From contig MNCI01004480.1 in NCBI GenBank assembly GCA_015680685.1, forward strand, positions 426,817 through 490,816: 64,000 bases of DNA. Direction: 5' to 3'. The translations under genes were made by a program, and so were the position numbers. The notes under the pieces were generated by a model, which worked only from the letters and a program-made list of their open reading frames with translations, was not told the DNA's origin and made no database searches. Shown piece after piece: positions 43,568 to 55,550 of this stretch; the first letter of the stretch is position 1, and every line of letters begins with the position of its first letter. The DNA is from Gnetum montanum (taxonomy: Eukaryota > Streptophyta > Gnetopsida > Gnetales > Gnetaceae).

Positions 43568-46110
43568 ATGCCTCACACTATCACCAAATTACCTCTAAGT
43601 CATCCAAGAAAAAACAATCATGTTCACTGTGATCATAGAGCTCAACTTTGGTCCATTCTTGGAATTTTCTCTGACAATGGCATAGATGTAACTCTAAGAG
43701 TCAACATTATGGGCTATACTCACAAACAATGAGGAATGATATTTGGGGAAGACATAACAATTCTATCATAACAAAGGAAAAGATGCAATAGTTAACATCA
43801 AGGGAGGCTCAGTATCCTATTCTATAAAGGTGATAGCTGAAGTCTTTAATGTGCCCAATGAAGGGGAAAAAGTAGCACATCTTTCCACTAAATCAAAAAT
43901 AGATACAAGAAAATTATGGTTGCAAAGATCATATGGCAAAGATGACAAAGATTACAATGACCTACTCTTGAAGAAAGGATTTACTTCAAAATCTACACAT
44001 ATCACCTATTTCCCACAAAAAGATTGAATAGGATATCAACCTATGTATCTAGAGGAAGTGTGATTTTAATGGGTAATTTTAATGTTAAAATTTCACACCT
44101 CTATTTCCTTGAGATCCAATGATGATTTGAGGAAAAGAAGGCAAGGAAGCTAACACTTCCATTCCCTTACTTCATTAGGAAGCTGTGCAGACACACTGGA
44201 ATCCTAGGGTACACCAATGATGTCCTTAGAAAGGCTTAGAATGCTTCCTACGCTAAAATGCTCAAGCCAACACCACCAAAGAAGGACCACATGGAGAAAC
44301 AAATAGATGCTAGGGAGACCACTCAAACTACTATGCAACAATAGCAAGCAAGAGCTAGTGGTTAGTAGCAAAAGCAACAGTAGTAGCAAGTTCAACTGCC
44401 ACCTCCACAGGCCATAAATGAGTCATCTACAACAAATTGGAGAGACCATCAATTGGGGAACATGTGAGTAGGCCAACCTGTATAAAGTCATCAACACTGC
44501 CATCCAAATAGTTTTCACAAATCCTTCTAATGAACAAATTTCATTGTAGTCAAGAGAAGAGGACCAATGATCACAATAGATTTCTGGAAATGCTAAATTA
44601 TTCTAAGTGGTGGTAGAAACTAGTGAAGGAGCCACGGTTGTGGTTATGTAGTGCCAGGATGCAGCAGGATTTGTAGAAGTGATCATAGATGATATAAAGA
44701 AATCATTCAATGTACTAGTTGTGTTGCTAGTTGATCTTTTTGGATCCAGAGATGCTTAAATGCTAACTAGTATCTCAATGACTCCTATAGATCATGAGGA
44801 TGTGCTAGAATGGCTACTGCAAACTAGGCAAGTTATGACAAATCTTGTTAACATTTCAAGTGATGTCACTGTAGTATAGTTAGAAATCATAGCAACCAAG
44901 GATAAGATGGTCATGGTAAACACTAGGGCAAAGCATTCAAAAAAAAAGTTCGCAAATTACAAGAAGATCTTGTAATCCTAAGGGTAGGATGAAGAGATCC
45001 TACTCCATTTACTACGCCTAACGTGCTAGGGTAGTTTAGAACAGAATAAATCAATCACCTCATGGAGCATAATAAGTAGATTTAGAATGAAAAGAAGAAA
45101 GTAGTTTGGAATGCCTCAATAGTAGAAGCACAAATATATGCACATGCTAAGATACTCGTCACAGTATAAGAAGAAAACAAGCAACTTGCTATGAACAACA
45201 CTAGGTTGACCAATGTGAAAAAGTAGAAAAACGTTCTTGAAGAGAGTATCCTTTAGTTAAGAGAACAATTGATGAGGGTCAACCAGGATATGAGTCACCT
45301 AGCATGAGAGAATAGAACCTTCTCAATGAAGGAGGTACACACCATCTGATAGAAATCAACTATTGAAATAAGCATGTGAAATAATGAGGCAAAAAGGCAT
45401 GAAAGGATCAAAGAACATTTTTGCGATCAAGTGGGCATGTATAAACTGAACAATGAAAAAGAAATCTAGATAGCTAAGGCCCAAATAAATTTAATATCAG
45501 AACATAATCTAGATTAGCAACCTATCTTAGATAGCTTTTCTCATGTCCAATAGGTAGAAAGAAAAGAAAAAGACCTACAGGTAGAGGACATGAAAGAATA
45601 CATGGAGTTAGCTAACCTTTGCTATGCTAACCTAGCCATGTTAATAGTAGGTAGGCCTCGGAATGAACTTAAATAGAAAGTGACAACCATGTGTGCATTA
45701 TAAAAAAAGGATTTTGCAAACCGAAAGGATGCTTCACAAAAGCTATATGTGGAAAACTCTGAATTAGAATTGCCCAAAGCTAGTTATCAAGACTAGAAAG
45801 ATGTTGCAGCAAACATGGCAAGATGAATGTTCAATTATCAAGAGTTATGCAAGATGGCCAAGGCATTTGAAGAGGAAAGGAGGTAGTTTTTAGCATGATA
45901 TGTCAAGGCCAATCAAGTGTTCGTGTAGCTATCATATCCATAGGATGTATCAGCCCCATCACACATTGTACAATAGACCTGGACAATGCATGATTCTAGA
46001 AAAGAGGAAGATAAACTTTAGGCATTGCTTAATAGATACAAATTTTAGAGGCTTGATGACAAGGAGAAGTAGGTAATGAAAGAGCCACCATCACTAGGCA
46101 CAACTTAATC
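43568..46110 (+). pseudogene. ORF3 of element A (degenerate)
   Basis: Candidate start ATG at 43568 (MPHTITKLPLSHPRKN). The central segment 43800-44040 reads IVNIKGGSVSYSIKVIAEVFNVPNEGEKVAHL (C: TVKIKDISVSYSM..IVEALGLPKTRVNLAK). About 44130-44230 has KLTLPFPYFIRKLCRHTGI.GYTNDVLRKA (C: LPF.CLIRKLC..GGI..YTNDV). A Gln-rich stretch follows, then from about 44880 a long helical region (EENKQLAMNNTRLTNVKK, LREQLMRVNQDMSHLA, ELPKASYQD) typical of coiled coils. It has no membrane anchor or signal peptide that I can see, so 'envelope' is not supported. Confidence 0.62.
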
Positions 46111-46270
46111 TACATAGAGCTTCTTCAGTTTTATTTGTTATTTTATCAAAAAACTATCTAAGTTTTTGTAAAACACCACTACAACATTTAGTGTCATGTA
46201 AATCTACCTCCGAATTTTGTAAGGGGCTCTATACTTATTTTTCTTAAGTTAAGGATGACTTTTCAATCAA

Positions 46271-46281
46271 TTGTGGAGGTA
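46271..46281 (+). other. polypurine tract of element A
   Basis: ttgtggaggta adjoins the 3' LTR (tgataaag at 46282). Confidence 0.72.
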
Positions 46282-47165
46282 TGATAAAGTTAATTTTAGT
46301 TAGCAACAATATCATAACTACATTATTGTATCTACAATGTCATTTATTCGATATTGAGCACATGCTACATCATCATAGATACGAGATAGTAGGATGTGTA
46401 TAGCCTATAAATACAACACTTAGGTGCATAGATTCACATAAGTTTTTATTCCATAGTAACATAACTCTTTCAGTTTTTTTCGTAATCTAGCACTTAGAAG
46501 TGTGAATGCCCATAGCGTAGTGTGACTTAGTACATAGCATCTTTGTTCAAACATGTTGTACTTGTGCACAAGTGTGATCATAAATAAAGATCAACCTATT
46601 TCTGACTATTCCAGCATTCTCCAAGTTTACTGTTTTGACTTAGCATAATGTTTATTGTTTTCCTAATTAATGTTTTAATATTCCATGTACGTTTATTATT
46701 ACTATTATTATTAAGTAGAATGAGTATGACTGATCTCAAGCACTTAAGTATAATTGTTTGGTAACCTAGTAGTGCTATCACTTGGTATGCCCAGTAGCAG
46801 TACACTTGATATCCCAATAGTAGTTACACAAAGCTGAAGGTGTGTATGGAAGATCAAAAATAGATGCTCATTGCCATAGGCTATAATAGATCCATTTACT
46901 TATTTTACTTAGATTTAAAAATCATTTCCATTTTCATTATGTTTGCTAGGAGTAACGATGGCCTACCAACATTAGATATCATATACCTCACTATAAGCTA
47001 AACCATACACATAGATTTCACTCGCTCCACAGGGGAAGACAATGGTCTAAAACTTAAACCAATTGCTAATATATTAACTTTTCTTTGTCCATGGATTATC
47101 ATATGGTCACACATGAACACATGTGACTTGTGTGGCTGGGTGTTGGATTGCTCCACCACTCATCA
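46282..47165 (+). repeat. 3' LTR of element A
   Basis: 884 bp, ending ctcatca. TATA at 46406-46413, aataaa at 46583-46588. Many differences from the 5' LTR. Confidence 0.88.
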
Positions 47166-47170
47166 CCTTG

Positions 47171-47880
47171 GTAGCCATGAGGGTGTTAGCACTTTAGTCG
47201 AGTAAGGATTTTGTGAATTCTTAGGATTTTAGTTGTACTACCTAATAATCTCATTTGAAATGGTTTTTGGATAAGGATGGTGTACCACTTAGGATTTACA
47301 ATTTTAGAGCTCAAATGTTGAACTTAACCTAAGTCTCAAAAATCAAATATTTCAAATAGCATTAAACACCCAAAGTTTAGAAGGGTGCTTTTAAAATTTC
47401 TTTTAAAGAGTAGCTGGGTTATGTGAGTGTGATGGGATTCAAACCCATAAAAGATATCATTTTGAAACTTGATGTGTCCTCCTATATGGCATCATTTTAA
47501 AACTTAGTGTGTCCTGCTATTAGCATGTTATTGGAAAGGTCTTAGGTTTGATTTTTACAAGCCTACTATTAGGAAAAGTGAATTTTCAATCTTGACGGTA
47601 TTTTATAGAGTTATTGCACAAGAAATTTTTTGGTGAGGAATGATCCAAAGATGCAAAATTCTAACATCTCTTAGACTATAGAGACTATGAAGAATTCTAA
47701 AACTTTCGATTTTGTTTTATCTAATATTCTATATGAATCCTTATCAAAAGATATCACTTCATGATATATATTTCTATAGATTATTGGATTTATTCACTCA
47801 ATAAGGATTTTATACTAGTGACTTAGGATGTTCTTGAACATTATGAAATTTAAGATTTCCATGCCAATTATTTTTCCTAA
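47171..47880. other. unassigned flank right of element A
   Basis: AT-rich sequence with a partial direct repeat (tttgaaacttgatgtgtcctcctat at 47462 and tttaaaacttagtgtgtcctgctat at 47495, each after catcatt). No gene recognised. Confidence 0.4.
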
Positions 47881-48350
47881 TCTTTTTTGCTTATCAAACT
47901 AGCTAATTTTGAAATCGTTTAGAAATCATTGGATCTTAAAGTTTTTATGGATTTGCTTAATACTTCTATTGCTTAGGAAAGGAGAGTGAATTTTCATTCT
48001 TATTCTTTTGATTACTTAAAAATTCCTTGTTGGATTCAATTAGAACATCTTCATCTTGTTTTTCAAAGTGTTGAAAATGAAATTGTTGAAAGCATTGTCA
48101 CACTTCTAAAGATAAAGTCAAAAACATTACTAGATGGTGTGCAATGCACACATTATTTTGTAGAGATTAATTTACAATAGAAGAAGACAAAATTAAAACT
48201 CAAGTTATGTAATCTGTATTTTTTCCAAAAAATTACATATTATGATTTGCGAAAATGTTGTAGCTACTATTGTTGTGAAAGGCATGCTATTGGAATTTAT
48301 CCTCTTCTGAATAAAAAAGTTATTCATGAGGAAAGGAAATAATAATTTTC
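47881..48350 (+). pseudogene. DUF4283/zinc-knuckle-like remnant (LINE-type ORF1-like)
   Basis: One frame, with three TAG stops, reads LANFEIV.KSLDLKVFMDLLN, NFHSYSFDYLKIPCWIQLEHLHLVF, VESIVTLLKIKSKTLLDG and HYFVEINL. It then continues LCNLYFFQKITYYDLRKCCSYYCCERHAIGIYP. The 'pvWIqLp.LPl.f', 'D..T', 'a..fVeidl' and 'q.i.YE.lP..C..C...GH....C' order is that of plant DUF4283 proteins followed by a zinc knuckle, often ORF1 of LINEs or host fossils of them. The His of GH is kept (ERH), and one Cys is Tyr. No LINE reverse transcriptase is nearby. Family call is moderate. Confidence 0.5.
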
Positions 48351-49103
48351 AAAAAAGGCAAATAATGACTTAAACATTTTTCTTCTTACGAGCCATCCGA
48401 AATAGGCATAAGAATCCATACCTATATTTTAAAAAATAATAAACCTAATACTCTAATATCAATCCTAGAGTAGGGCCACTCCAATTTGCTTTCACTTTGC
48501 AAAACATACCAAATCCAAATATTATGTGAGATAATGTATTTTCTAGAAAATAAGGAAACTAGCTATCTTCTATTAAACTAAAAGAAGATTACAAATATAA
48601 TGGAACAATATCCATAAAACATAAATCAATCACAAACTTAACAATATTGCTGAGAATGAGGTCTATAAACACATACATGATCAATGTTAATGCAAGGCAC
48701 AATTGATTCATATGTCTTCCTCACACAAGATCAGGATCTAAACAAAGAGAGCTATGGTCAATACCACCACACATAGTTGACCATCAAGATGCATACCACT
48801 CTTATGCAATCTTTATTCCAACTTTCATGCTAAAAACATGCAATACATAACCCAATATTTATCAAACACAAAGTTAGAACTCTAGGAAAATCTTTGTCAT
48901 ATTGAATTTGACATTCATGACTGTTTTTCATCTTGGAACTGCCACATCAGAACTTTCCATGATCAAATGAGAAATCTATAGGCTTGATAAGATGGCTGCT
49001 TATCAAATATGTGTATTCAATAATGGCCCCAAGTATTAGTATTTTTATAAATTTATTCATTATTTTTAGTAGGAATTGTCTCTTCAATATCCCTTAGCAT
49101 GGT
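48351..49103. other. unassigned AT-rich spacer
   Basis: No coding, RNA or LTR feature that I can support. It ends where family homology to element B integrase begins (about 49104). Confidence 0.4.
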
Positions 49104-49330
49104 CTAGGTACACACCAACAAACTAGATCATTGGCACACACCTTCTAAAGGTATTTATTAATTTCCATGAAGTGTTTGTCCTAATGAAGAAACTATTGTT
49201 TCTTCTTGTAGACTAGATCTTATGGCATCTCTTGAGTGAGAAGATAACTAAGGATGCCATCATACCATTTTGGTTCATTAGACACGTATTTATTTATTAC
49301 ACTTCTAAAGAGAAGTTCATCAAGAAATTG
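49104..49330 (-). pseudogene. integrase start of element D
   Basis: Minus strand matches B 15965-16190 up to the edge; ends before the HHCC region. No catalytic domain. Confidence 0.55.
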
Positions 49331-50640
49331 ATTAGAGAGCAAGCTCTCCTACTCTTTGTTGTCCCATTTTAACCAAGATAAGTGATTAGCAACCACATTC
49401 TTAGTCCCCTTTCAATATACCATTGTAAGATAGAACCCCTGCAAGATCATCAACCACCGTGTGATATGGGGGCTCACCATTGGCATGTTCATGAGGATGA
49501 AAATGGCACTATGGTTAGTATGTACAAAAACTTTGTATCTAAGCACATAGTGCCTAAACTTCTCTAAATCATACACCACCACCATTAGTACTTTCTCCAT
49601 TATCGTGTAATTTAGTTGTGCACCCACAATGCTTCAACTTGTGCAATGAGTGTAATATGGATGTTTCTTGTTGTCTAACTACATAAGAATAACTCCCAAG
49701 GCATAATTTGATGTGTCTATCATTATATGAAATGGTCTAAACCACTCAAGTGCTCATAGAATTGGAGTCTCTAATAGCTTTTTCTTGAGGCTTTGGAATG
49801 CATTTTCACATTCCTTATTCTAGAGGAATGGAGGATCTTTCTTTGTAAGCTTAACAAATAGTTTTGCAATCTTAAAGAAATTCTCTATAAAATGCTAGTA
49901 GTAGTTAGTATGTCCGAGGAATAACTGGACATCTTTAATAGTTTCCAATTGGCTATTTATTCCTTGAATGACCCTTATCCTTTCAGGATCCACCTCAATC
50001 CCTACCTAAGAAATTCCATGCTCCAGTACAATGCCCTCTTGGGCCATCAAACGGTTCTTCTACCAATCATGTCAAAGATTCATCTTTACACATCTTTTAA
50101 GCACTTTCTCAAGGTAGTCTAAAGGCTTGCTCAAATGTGGTGCCATAGGTGGAGAAGTAATCCATGAAGACTTCCACCTCTCTACCAATCTGTTGCTGAA
50201 AAATGCTCAAGACCAAGTGTTGGAATGTTGCAGGAGCATTGCACAAACCAGAAGGCATCTTTTGATATGCAAAAGTTTTCCAAGGACTCATAAATGTTTT
50301 TTTGGCCTAATCCTTTGGTGCAATTTGGATTTGGTTATAGCCATTATAACCACCTAGAAAGCTATAATAGTAATGCTCAAATATAGTATTTGATACTTGA
50401 TCCACAAATGGCAATAGAAAGTGATCTTTAAATGTTGTCATTTTCAACAGCAAGAAGTTGATGCAGATCTACCACTTGCCACCTTTCTTTGTCACAATCA
50501 TGAGTGGGCTAAATCACTCACTCTCCACAATGGAATAGATAAATCGCACCTTAATGAGTTATTCAATTTCCTCTTTCACTATCTACTTTAATTTGGGATT
50601 CAACCACCACTGTAACTGCTTCTTTGGCTTTAGGACCATA
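49331..50640 (-). pseudogene. reverse transcriptase-RNase H of element D
   Basis: Open pieces: 50109-50291 (minus) SPWKTFAYQKMPSGLCNAPATFQ and EVEVFMDYF (the FMDDF active-site motif with the second Asp changed to Tyr), and 49412-49627 RNase H (GAQLNYTIMEKVLMVVVYDLEKFRHYVLRYKVFVHTNHSAI, MNMPMVSPHI). The catalytic change and stops show it is dead. Confidence 0.7.
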
Positions 50641-51620
50641 TCAATGTAGATATGGTGCTAACATATCCTAGGATCAATCCTTGTAAGTTTAGAATATGAC
50701 AAAGTAAAGGCTATTAGCCATTTTTTGACCATCCTCAATAGCATTTGTTTCTATTTAGGAGCAAGATTGGCATTGCTAATTACTGGCTTGACATTTTCCA
50801 AAAATGCATACTCTATGCTGATAAATAGAGTTTTCAACTCTAAGGACTCTTGTTTAAAATTTTTAGGGATTACCAACTCTCCCCAATAGGTATCATCATT
50901 TATATCATCAGAGAGTTGGTGATGAACTTGCTCCAATTCATTCATACCTTCAACATAGGCACATGTTAGGCTCTCAATAAGTTCCATGCAAAGTGTGTTG
51001 CTTTCAAGATTAGCTATCAATCATTGGGTGCCCTCCTATTTTATGACTATTGTGTACAAGAACCTTTGGATATCTACCTTATTTGCATATTGTCTACATG
51101 TAGAAATGGATGCTCTTTTCACAGACTAGAGTTTCTGCACATAGTTGTACCCTATAGCATTGTATGTGATGCATGGAACTCGTTTCTTCTTAATCTTTCT
51201 AAATGTATTTTCCTTGGAAATCTCTAGGCAAGGATTTTTTATATCCATTCTTGCATCAACAATACTTAGCCATGCCCTTCTCATAATGATTGGAAAGTCC
51301 CCCTTGCAATTCTCAACTTTGATTACTATGAAATTGATAGGATAAGATCACCCATAAATAGTGGTCACAATATCTTCTACCAATCCCAATGAAAAAATGA
51401 TGGATTGGTTTACTAATTCTAATTTGATATTACTCTTCTTGAGAGGTGGTAGGTTCCAAGTAGTATACATCTCATGAGAAATTATATTAACACTGGAACT
51501 TGAATCTAAAAAAGGTTTGCATGGTTCATTCCTAGCAATCTGTAGATAGATAAGTGGACTTCTAGGATCAGCTAATTTCCTAGGAAGGTTTCCAAACCCA
51601 GATCCAGTCAAATATGACAT
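50641..51620 (-). pseudogene. protease and PR-RT linker of element D
   Basis: Open 51348-51620 (minus): KLADPRSPLIYLQIARNEPCKPFLDSSSSVNIISHEMYTTWNLPPLKK.. with D-S-S-S at the active site where a D-S-G is expected, and ends VEDIVTTIYG. Linker at 50751-51020: NELEQVHHQL, VIPKNFKQESLELKTL and AFLENVKPVISNANLAPK. Well preserved but with stops between pieces. Confidence 0.68.
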
Positions 51621-54090
51621 GAGTTAACATAACCATGTAGATCTTGGGAGGCATTAGGTTTGAAGGGACCTCAATTTTATGACTTGCAAAGGATGAGGAA
51701 GGAGCAAGGTAACCAGCCACATGAGTTTGTGAGGGTTTAAGAGGGTTGTTAGATTGAAAGAATGGTCGTTTGTGAGATGTACGTTTTGAACCCTTTGGTT
51801 GATTGACCAGTTGTAGATTAATGGCCCTTGTAGCATTACGTTGTTGATGCTAGACTGGAAGCTCATCCTACATGGATGGTGCAATTCGTAGTTGTGTTAA
51901 GGATAGAGGAATATGTGCACACACATGAGGAGGGTATGGATGGAATATGGGATTCCCTCTAGGATTGGAAGAATGAGTTTTGTGATATTTTGAAGGGCAA
52001 TAGTAATGCGGGGAAGGAGAAATGTGACTTGAAGAGTCACATGGAGATAGGGGTTGTTGAACATAATACCCATATGGATCTAGCTACCTCTAAGGGTAGT
52101 GCTACCATGTTGGTGGCATCCCCCACAACTATGGTTGCTACCACTACTAATATTGCTCATATAGTTATGGTAGAGTTCCACTTAGATAATAAGGTTGTTG
52201 TTTGTGAAACTACCTAGGATTGCCTTGAGGATAAGGTAATCTTTTAGGTGTTTTCCTTTTTGATAGTCATGGATTCAGAGCATACACCCTAGATTCCTGT
52301 AACTATGACACAACAAGGGCAACATTCCTTAAGATGTTCATAGTGGTAAATGTCACATGCATTGTCATTATCTAATTTAGTCTTCACAAGTTATTCTACT
52401 ATAGCAACTTTGCCCTTACCCCTTTGGTAGGCATATTTAGCTTCTTTCCACCTCCTGTAATCATGATTACTACTCTTCCCTCTTGATTTTTCTACAATTT
52501 TTAGAGTAATTTGAAATTTTTCATCCAACCAATCCCACATTATATCTACCTTGGTTGAAATTTCAAACATAGAATTTTGGATCAACAAGATCTTTCATTT
52601 CACCATTACATTAAGAGATGACTCCTCTTCACTATCACAAAAGAGGACCTCCTTCTTTCTAATGGAAGGATCCCTATTATATTCTTTTTCACTTTCTCAT
52701 TTCCTCAACTCTACTTCCATTTTTTCTACCTGCTCTATCAGCCTTTGTATCTAATGGGCTCTTAATTCTAACTGTCTCACTTGGGCATAGACTCTAAGGG
52801 TTCTCTGTGTTTCCAAGGAAAGCCCATATATGATATGGTGAAGTTGTTCTTACTGAGAGCAACCATGGCCAGGGCATTGGTGTACTAATGAATAATATCT
52901 ACCCATAGAAGCATCCAAGGGTTCATGTGCTTCTTGTTTCTAGCCTTGAAATTGCCTTTGAAGGTTTGACACTCTAGAGTACATCTGATAGTTGTCATTA
53001 AACAATTCTAGCATTGTACTCCATTGACCAATTGATTCTAGTTTTAGAGACCAATACTAGCTTTTTGCTTCCTTGACGAGTGTTTGGGAAATAGCTTGAG
53101 CTTTTGCCAATCATTTTCAATATTTTGTAAGGCATAGACATCATGAAAGACTTGTAAATTCATTTGAGGATCTAAGTTATATCCCCCCTTATATCTGGGG
53201 ATATTGTTCATGTCTAATCTCTTGATTCAGCTATCTTTCACATGCCTAGTAGGAATTTTGATAACCTCTACAATTTTGAGCATATTTGCAGTGACCAGAA
53301 AATTTTTCTTGTCATGATCTCGATGATGCCTATGATGTCCCCTACCATCCCTTCATTCATGGTAATCTTTGCAATTATCATTATTGTCACGTTGTCTACA
53401 ATTTTTCCTAGATTCGAAGGATGAAACTGAACCAAATAAAGAGGGTGAAGAGGGAGGAGGACTACCATCACTATGATGTCTACCACTTTCCCTTCATTTA
53501 TCATGATCATGATCCTTAGAGTGATCATCATTATGCTTGTCTAAGTTCCTGCTTCAACTCCCTTTCTTAGAACTCCCATGATTATGGGGCTCACTATTAC
53601 TAGAACTCTAATCATTAATCACTAATTTAGGATTTGGGTTTAACTCCCCTTCACTAGAGTTAAGAGGTGGATAGACTACATGTTAAGAACCCTCAAAAAG
53701 AGGTTCCTTATTATTCTTTTGATCTAGCAAGAATAAGGGGTTAGTGAACTATTTCTCCTTCATGTCTTTGTGGAACTTTTCCTATTGCGAATCTCTTTTG
53801 TAATTTTCCTTAGTGGGATGGTAGTCCTGAAAGTCATGATCTTCCACAACATACTCTCTGTGAAGATCCTTGATGTCCAACCTTATAAGGGTTTGGAGTA
53901 GCATCTTGGGAACAAATTGCTCAAATGGCAATACAACATTTCCCTCCATTTCTCTCCACCACATTTGTTCATCCTAATGGAGGATGTAAGTAAAATTGGG
54001 TACAAACTCATCAAGATGAGTGTACACCACTTTGCATTCTTGTGGTACTATTGACTTAGAATCATCATGCCTACAAGAAGAAGAAGACAT
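51621..54090 (-). pseudogene. gag of element D (degenerate)
   Basis: ATG at 54090: MSSSSCRHDDSKSIVPQECKVVYTHLDEFVPNFTYILH, and at 53782-53964 MWWREMEGNVVLPFEQFVPKMLLQTL.RLDIKDLHREYVVEDHD. A Ser/Gly/Asp spacer lies at about 53400-53560, and the zinc-knuckle region at about 52290-52360 reads NACDIYHYEHLKECC (second Cys changed to Tyr). It parallels B and C. Confidence 0.68.
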
Positions 54091-54243
54091 TTTTGTTAAA
54101 AACAATTTCTCAATGTGTTTGTAGTATAGTTTTGATTAATTATTGGGTATTACTTTTTTCTAATGATTATGACCTTAGGATTTGATCCAACAATCCTAAA
54201 TAATATTCACTAAGTCCTAGATAGCACACATATCAAACTACAA

Positions 54244-54261
54244 GTCCTAGCAATGGAGCCA
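54244..54261 (-). other. primer binding site of element D
   Basis: Minus TGGCTCCATTGCTAGGAC next to the LTR at 54263; mostly transitions from TGGCGCCGTTGCCGGGGA. Confidence 0.68.
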
Positions 54262-54262
54262 A

Positions 54263-55140
54263 TGATGAGAGGTGAGTACCCCTACATCCAACCATATGAA
54301 TAACTAAGTGTTCACGCATAATCCAGTCAAATTCCATGGACTTATAACCTTCTAAGTAGACTAGCCTCTAAGAAGTGATACCAACCATTACAATTGTTGT
54401 CTTCCCAATTACACTTGTGAAATGTAAATGCATGGTTAAGTGCAACTGAGGCATATGATTCTTATCATTTTTTATGTTTTCTATTTTAAGTTGCCTAAGG
54501 ATGAGAATAATGTATAAAATAAAATAATTAAATTGCTAATTTAATTTAATGAGCTACTCCTAACTAATCGTAACATAAGTATCTATTCCCATTTACCATA
54601 CATATCCTAAACATGTTTAAGGCTACTAGGTTACCAAACGTTAAGCATTACTAGAATTACCAAGCATCAAGCGTATGCTTGAAGTGGTCGTACTTATGTG
54701 CTTAACTAATTATTATTTAACCTAGCTTAATTTAGCTTAATTAACTATTTTATTACTTGAATCATTAAAGGAAATTACACAAAATAGTAAATACATAAGT
54801 AAACAATTAATCTATTTCAAACTGCTTCAAGGTTTATCAAAAAGCTCATCCTTATTATTGCACACACTATTGTGCTTAGGTACAATAGTGCTCAAATAAA
54901 GATCCATACACTCTTAACTTCTACTACATGCACTTAGAAAAATATTCTAACTTTCATGTAAGAAAACTACAAAAGCTCTGCTACAACTATGAAAAAGATG
55001 CCAAAAACACAATGGGTGAGCATGTATTTATAGGCAAAAATAGATACTACATTAATGAGGCCATATCAACACATCAAATCATGCATCAATAGGGCCTAGT
55101 TGATAATTCCTAATCAATGCAACCAATTTACAATTCATCA
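54263..55140 (-). repeat. 5' LTR of element D
   Basis: 878 bp, tgatgaga...caattcatca. TATA (minus) at 55025-55032. Carries one gggcctagttgat unit, closer to the B-type motif than to the C-type. Confidence 0.84.
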
Positions 55141-55179
55141 ATAAGCAACTAAAAAATGCAATACACATGACATACTTAA

Positions 55180-55470
55180 AGAGGACTAGCATATATATAA
55201 GACATTATTTCCTTAAGAGAGTTAAGACGTGTTCATACTCTAATGCATCTAGTCTTAAGCCGTGCTTTGTAAGGAAGGACAATGGCTCCAGCATTAGAGA
55301 TAAAGCTTCTTTACAAGGCTACATATCCTTATGATGTAGCATAAAAGGAATTAGAACCATGTAGTTCTTTGTGATGGTTAAGATAGCATGGAAGCCATAT
55401 GGATCTTTACACTCCTCTAGCTCTCATTTTGGAGGGAAATATTCTTTGATTCATCAACAAGGCATGTTTT
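55180..55470 (-). pseudogene. unidentified open fragment
   Basis: Minus strand, one TAG in about 75 codons: KDPYGFHAILTITKNYMVLIPFML, then PCKEALSLMLEPLSFLTKHGLRLDALEYEHVLTLLRK before a stop. A frame change occurs near 55420. I do not recognise the family. It could be an exon fossil or an internal piece of an unknown element. Low confidence that it was coding. Confidence 0.25.
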
Positions 55471-55476
55471 TCTACA

Positions 55477-55540
55477 TCTAACATCCCTTACTTCTATTTC
55501 TTGATGTGCTAATAATAGAGTACCTTTGTAGGTAATATTT
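55477..55540 (+). repeat. dispersed repeat block, copy 1
   Basis: ctaacatcccttacttc...gatgtgctaataatagagtacctttgtagg is similar to 57665-57727. It ends just before the SINE. Confidence 0.55.
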
Positions 55541-55550
55541 ATGTTTTTTA

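Larger units (their letters stand above)
1345..47165 (+). mobile_element. element A: Athila-like Ty3/Gypsy LTR retrotransposon, split by two nested elements
   Basis: Two direct LTRs (880 and 884 bp, alike over most of their length by eye) start with tgataaag and end with catca. The left LTR is followed by a tRNA-Asp-type primer site, and the right one is preceded by the purine tract ttgtggaggta. Between them, in order on the plus strand, are degraded gag, protease, reverse transcriptase, RNase H, integrase and a third post-pol gene. Integrase after RNase H identifies Gypsy order. Reading is interrupted by B (5855-25312) and C (28880-42176). Removing both leaves about 13.06 kb. All genes carry many stops, so the element cannot act on its own. 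The clade name (Athila/Tat side of non-chromodomain Gypsy) rests on PBS, PPT and RT style. Confidence 0.88.
49104..55140 (-). mobile_element. element D: 5' part of an Athila-like element of the B/C family
   Basis: On the minus strand it has a 5' LTR (54263-55140), PBS, gag, PR, RT, RNase H and the very start of integrase. It stops abruptly near 49104, inside the word LVCWCVP before the integrase zinc domain. There is no 3' LTR, ORF3 or spacer. Right flank base run is ataag; no left duplication can be identified. It is either truncated by deletion or joined to flank by illegitimate recombination. Confidence 0.8.

Noticed and set aside
43568-46110. Envelope (env-like) gene
   Set aside because: Position fits, but no signal peptide, membrane segment or glycoprotein feature was seen; a neutral ORF3 label is used.
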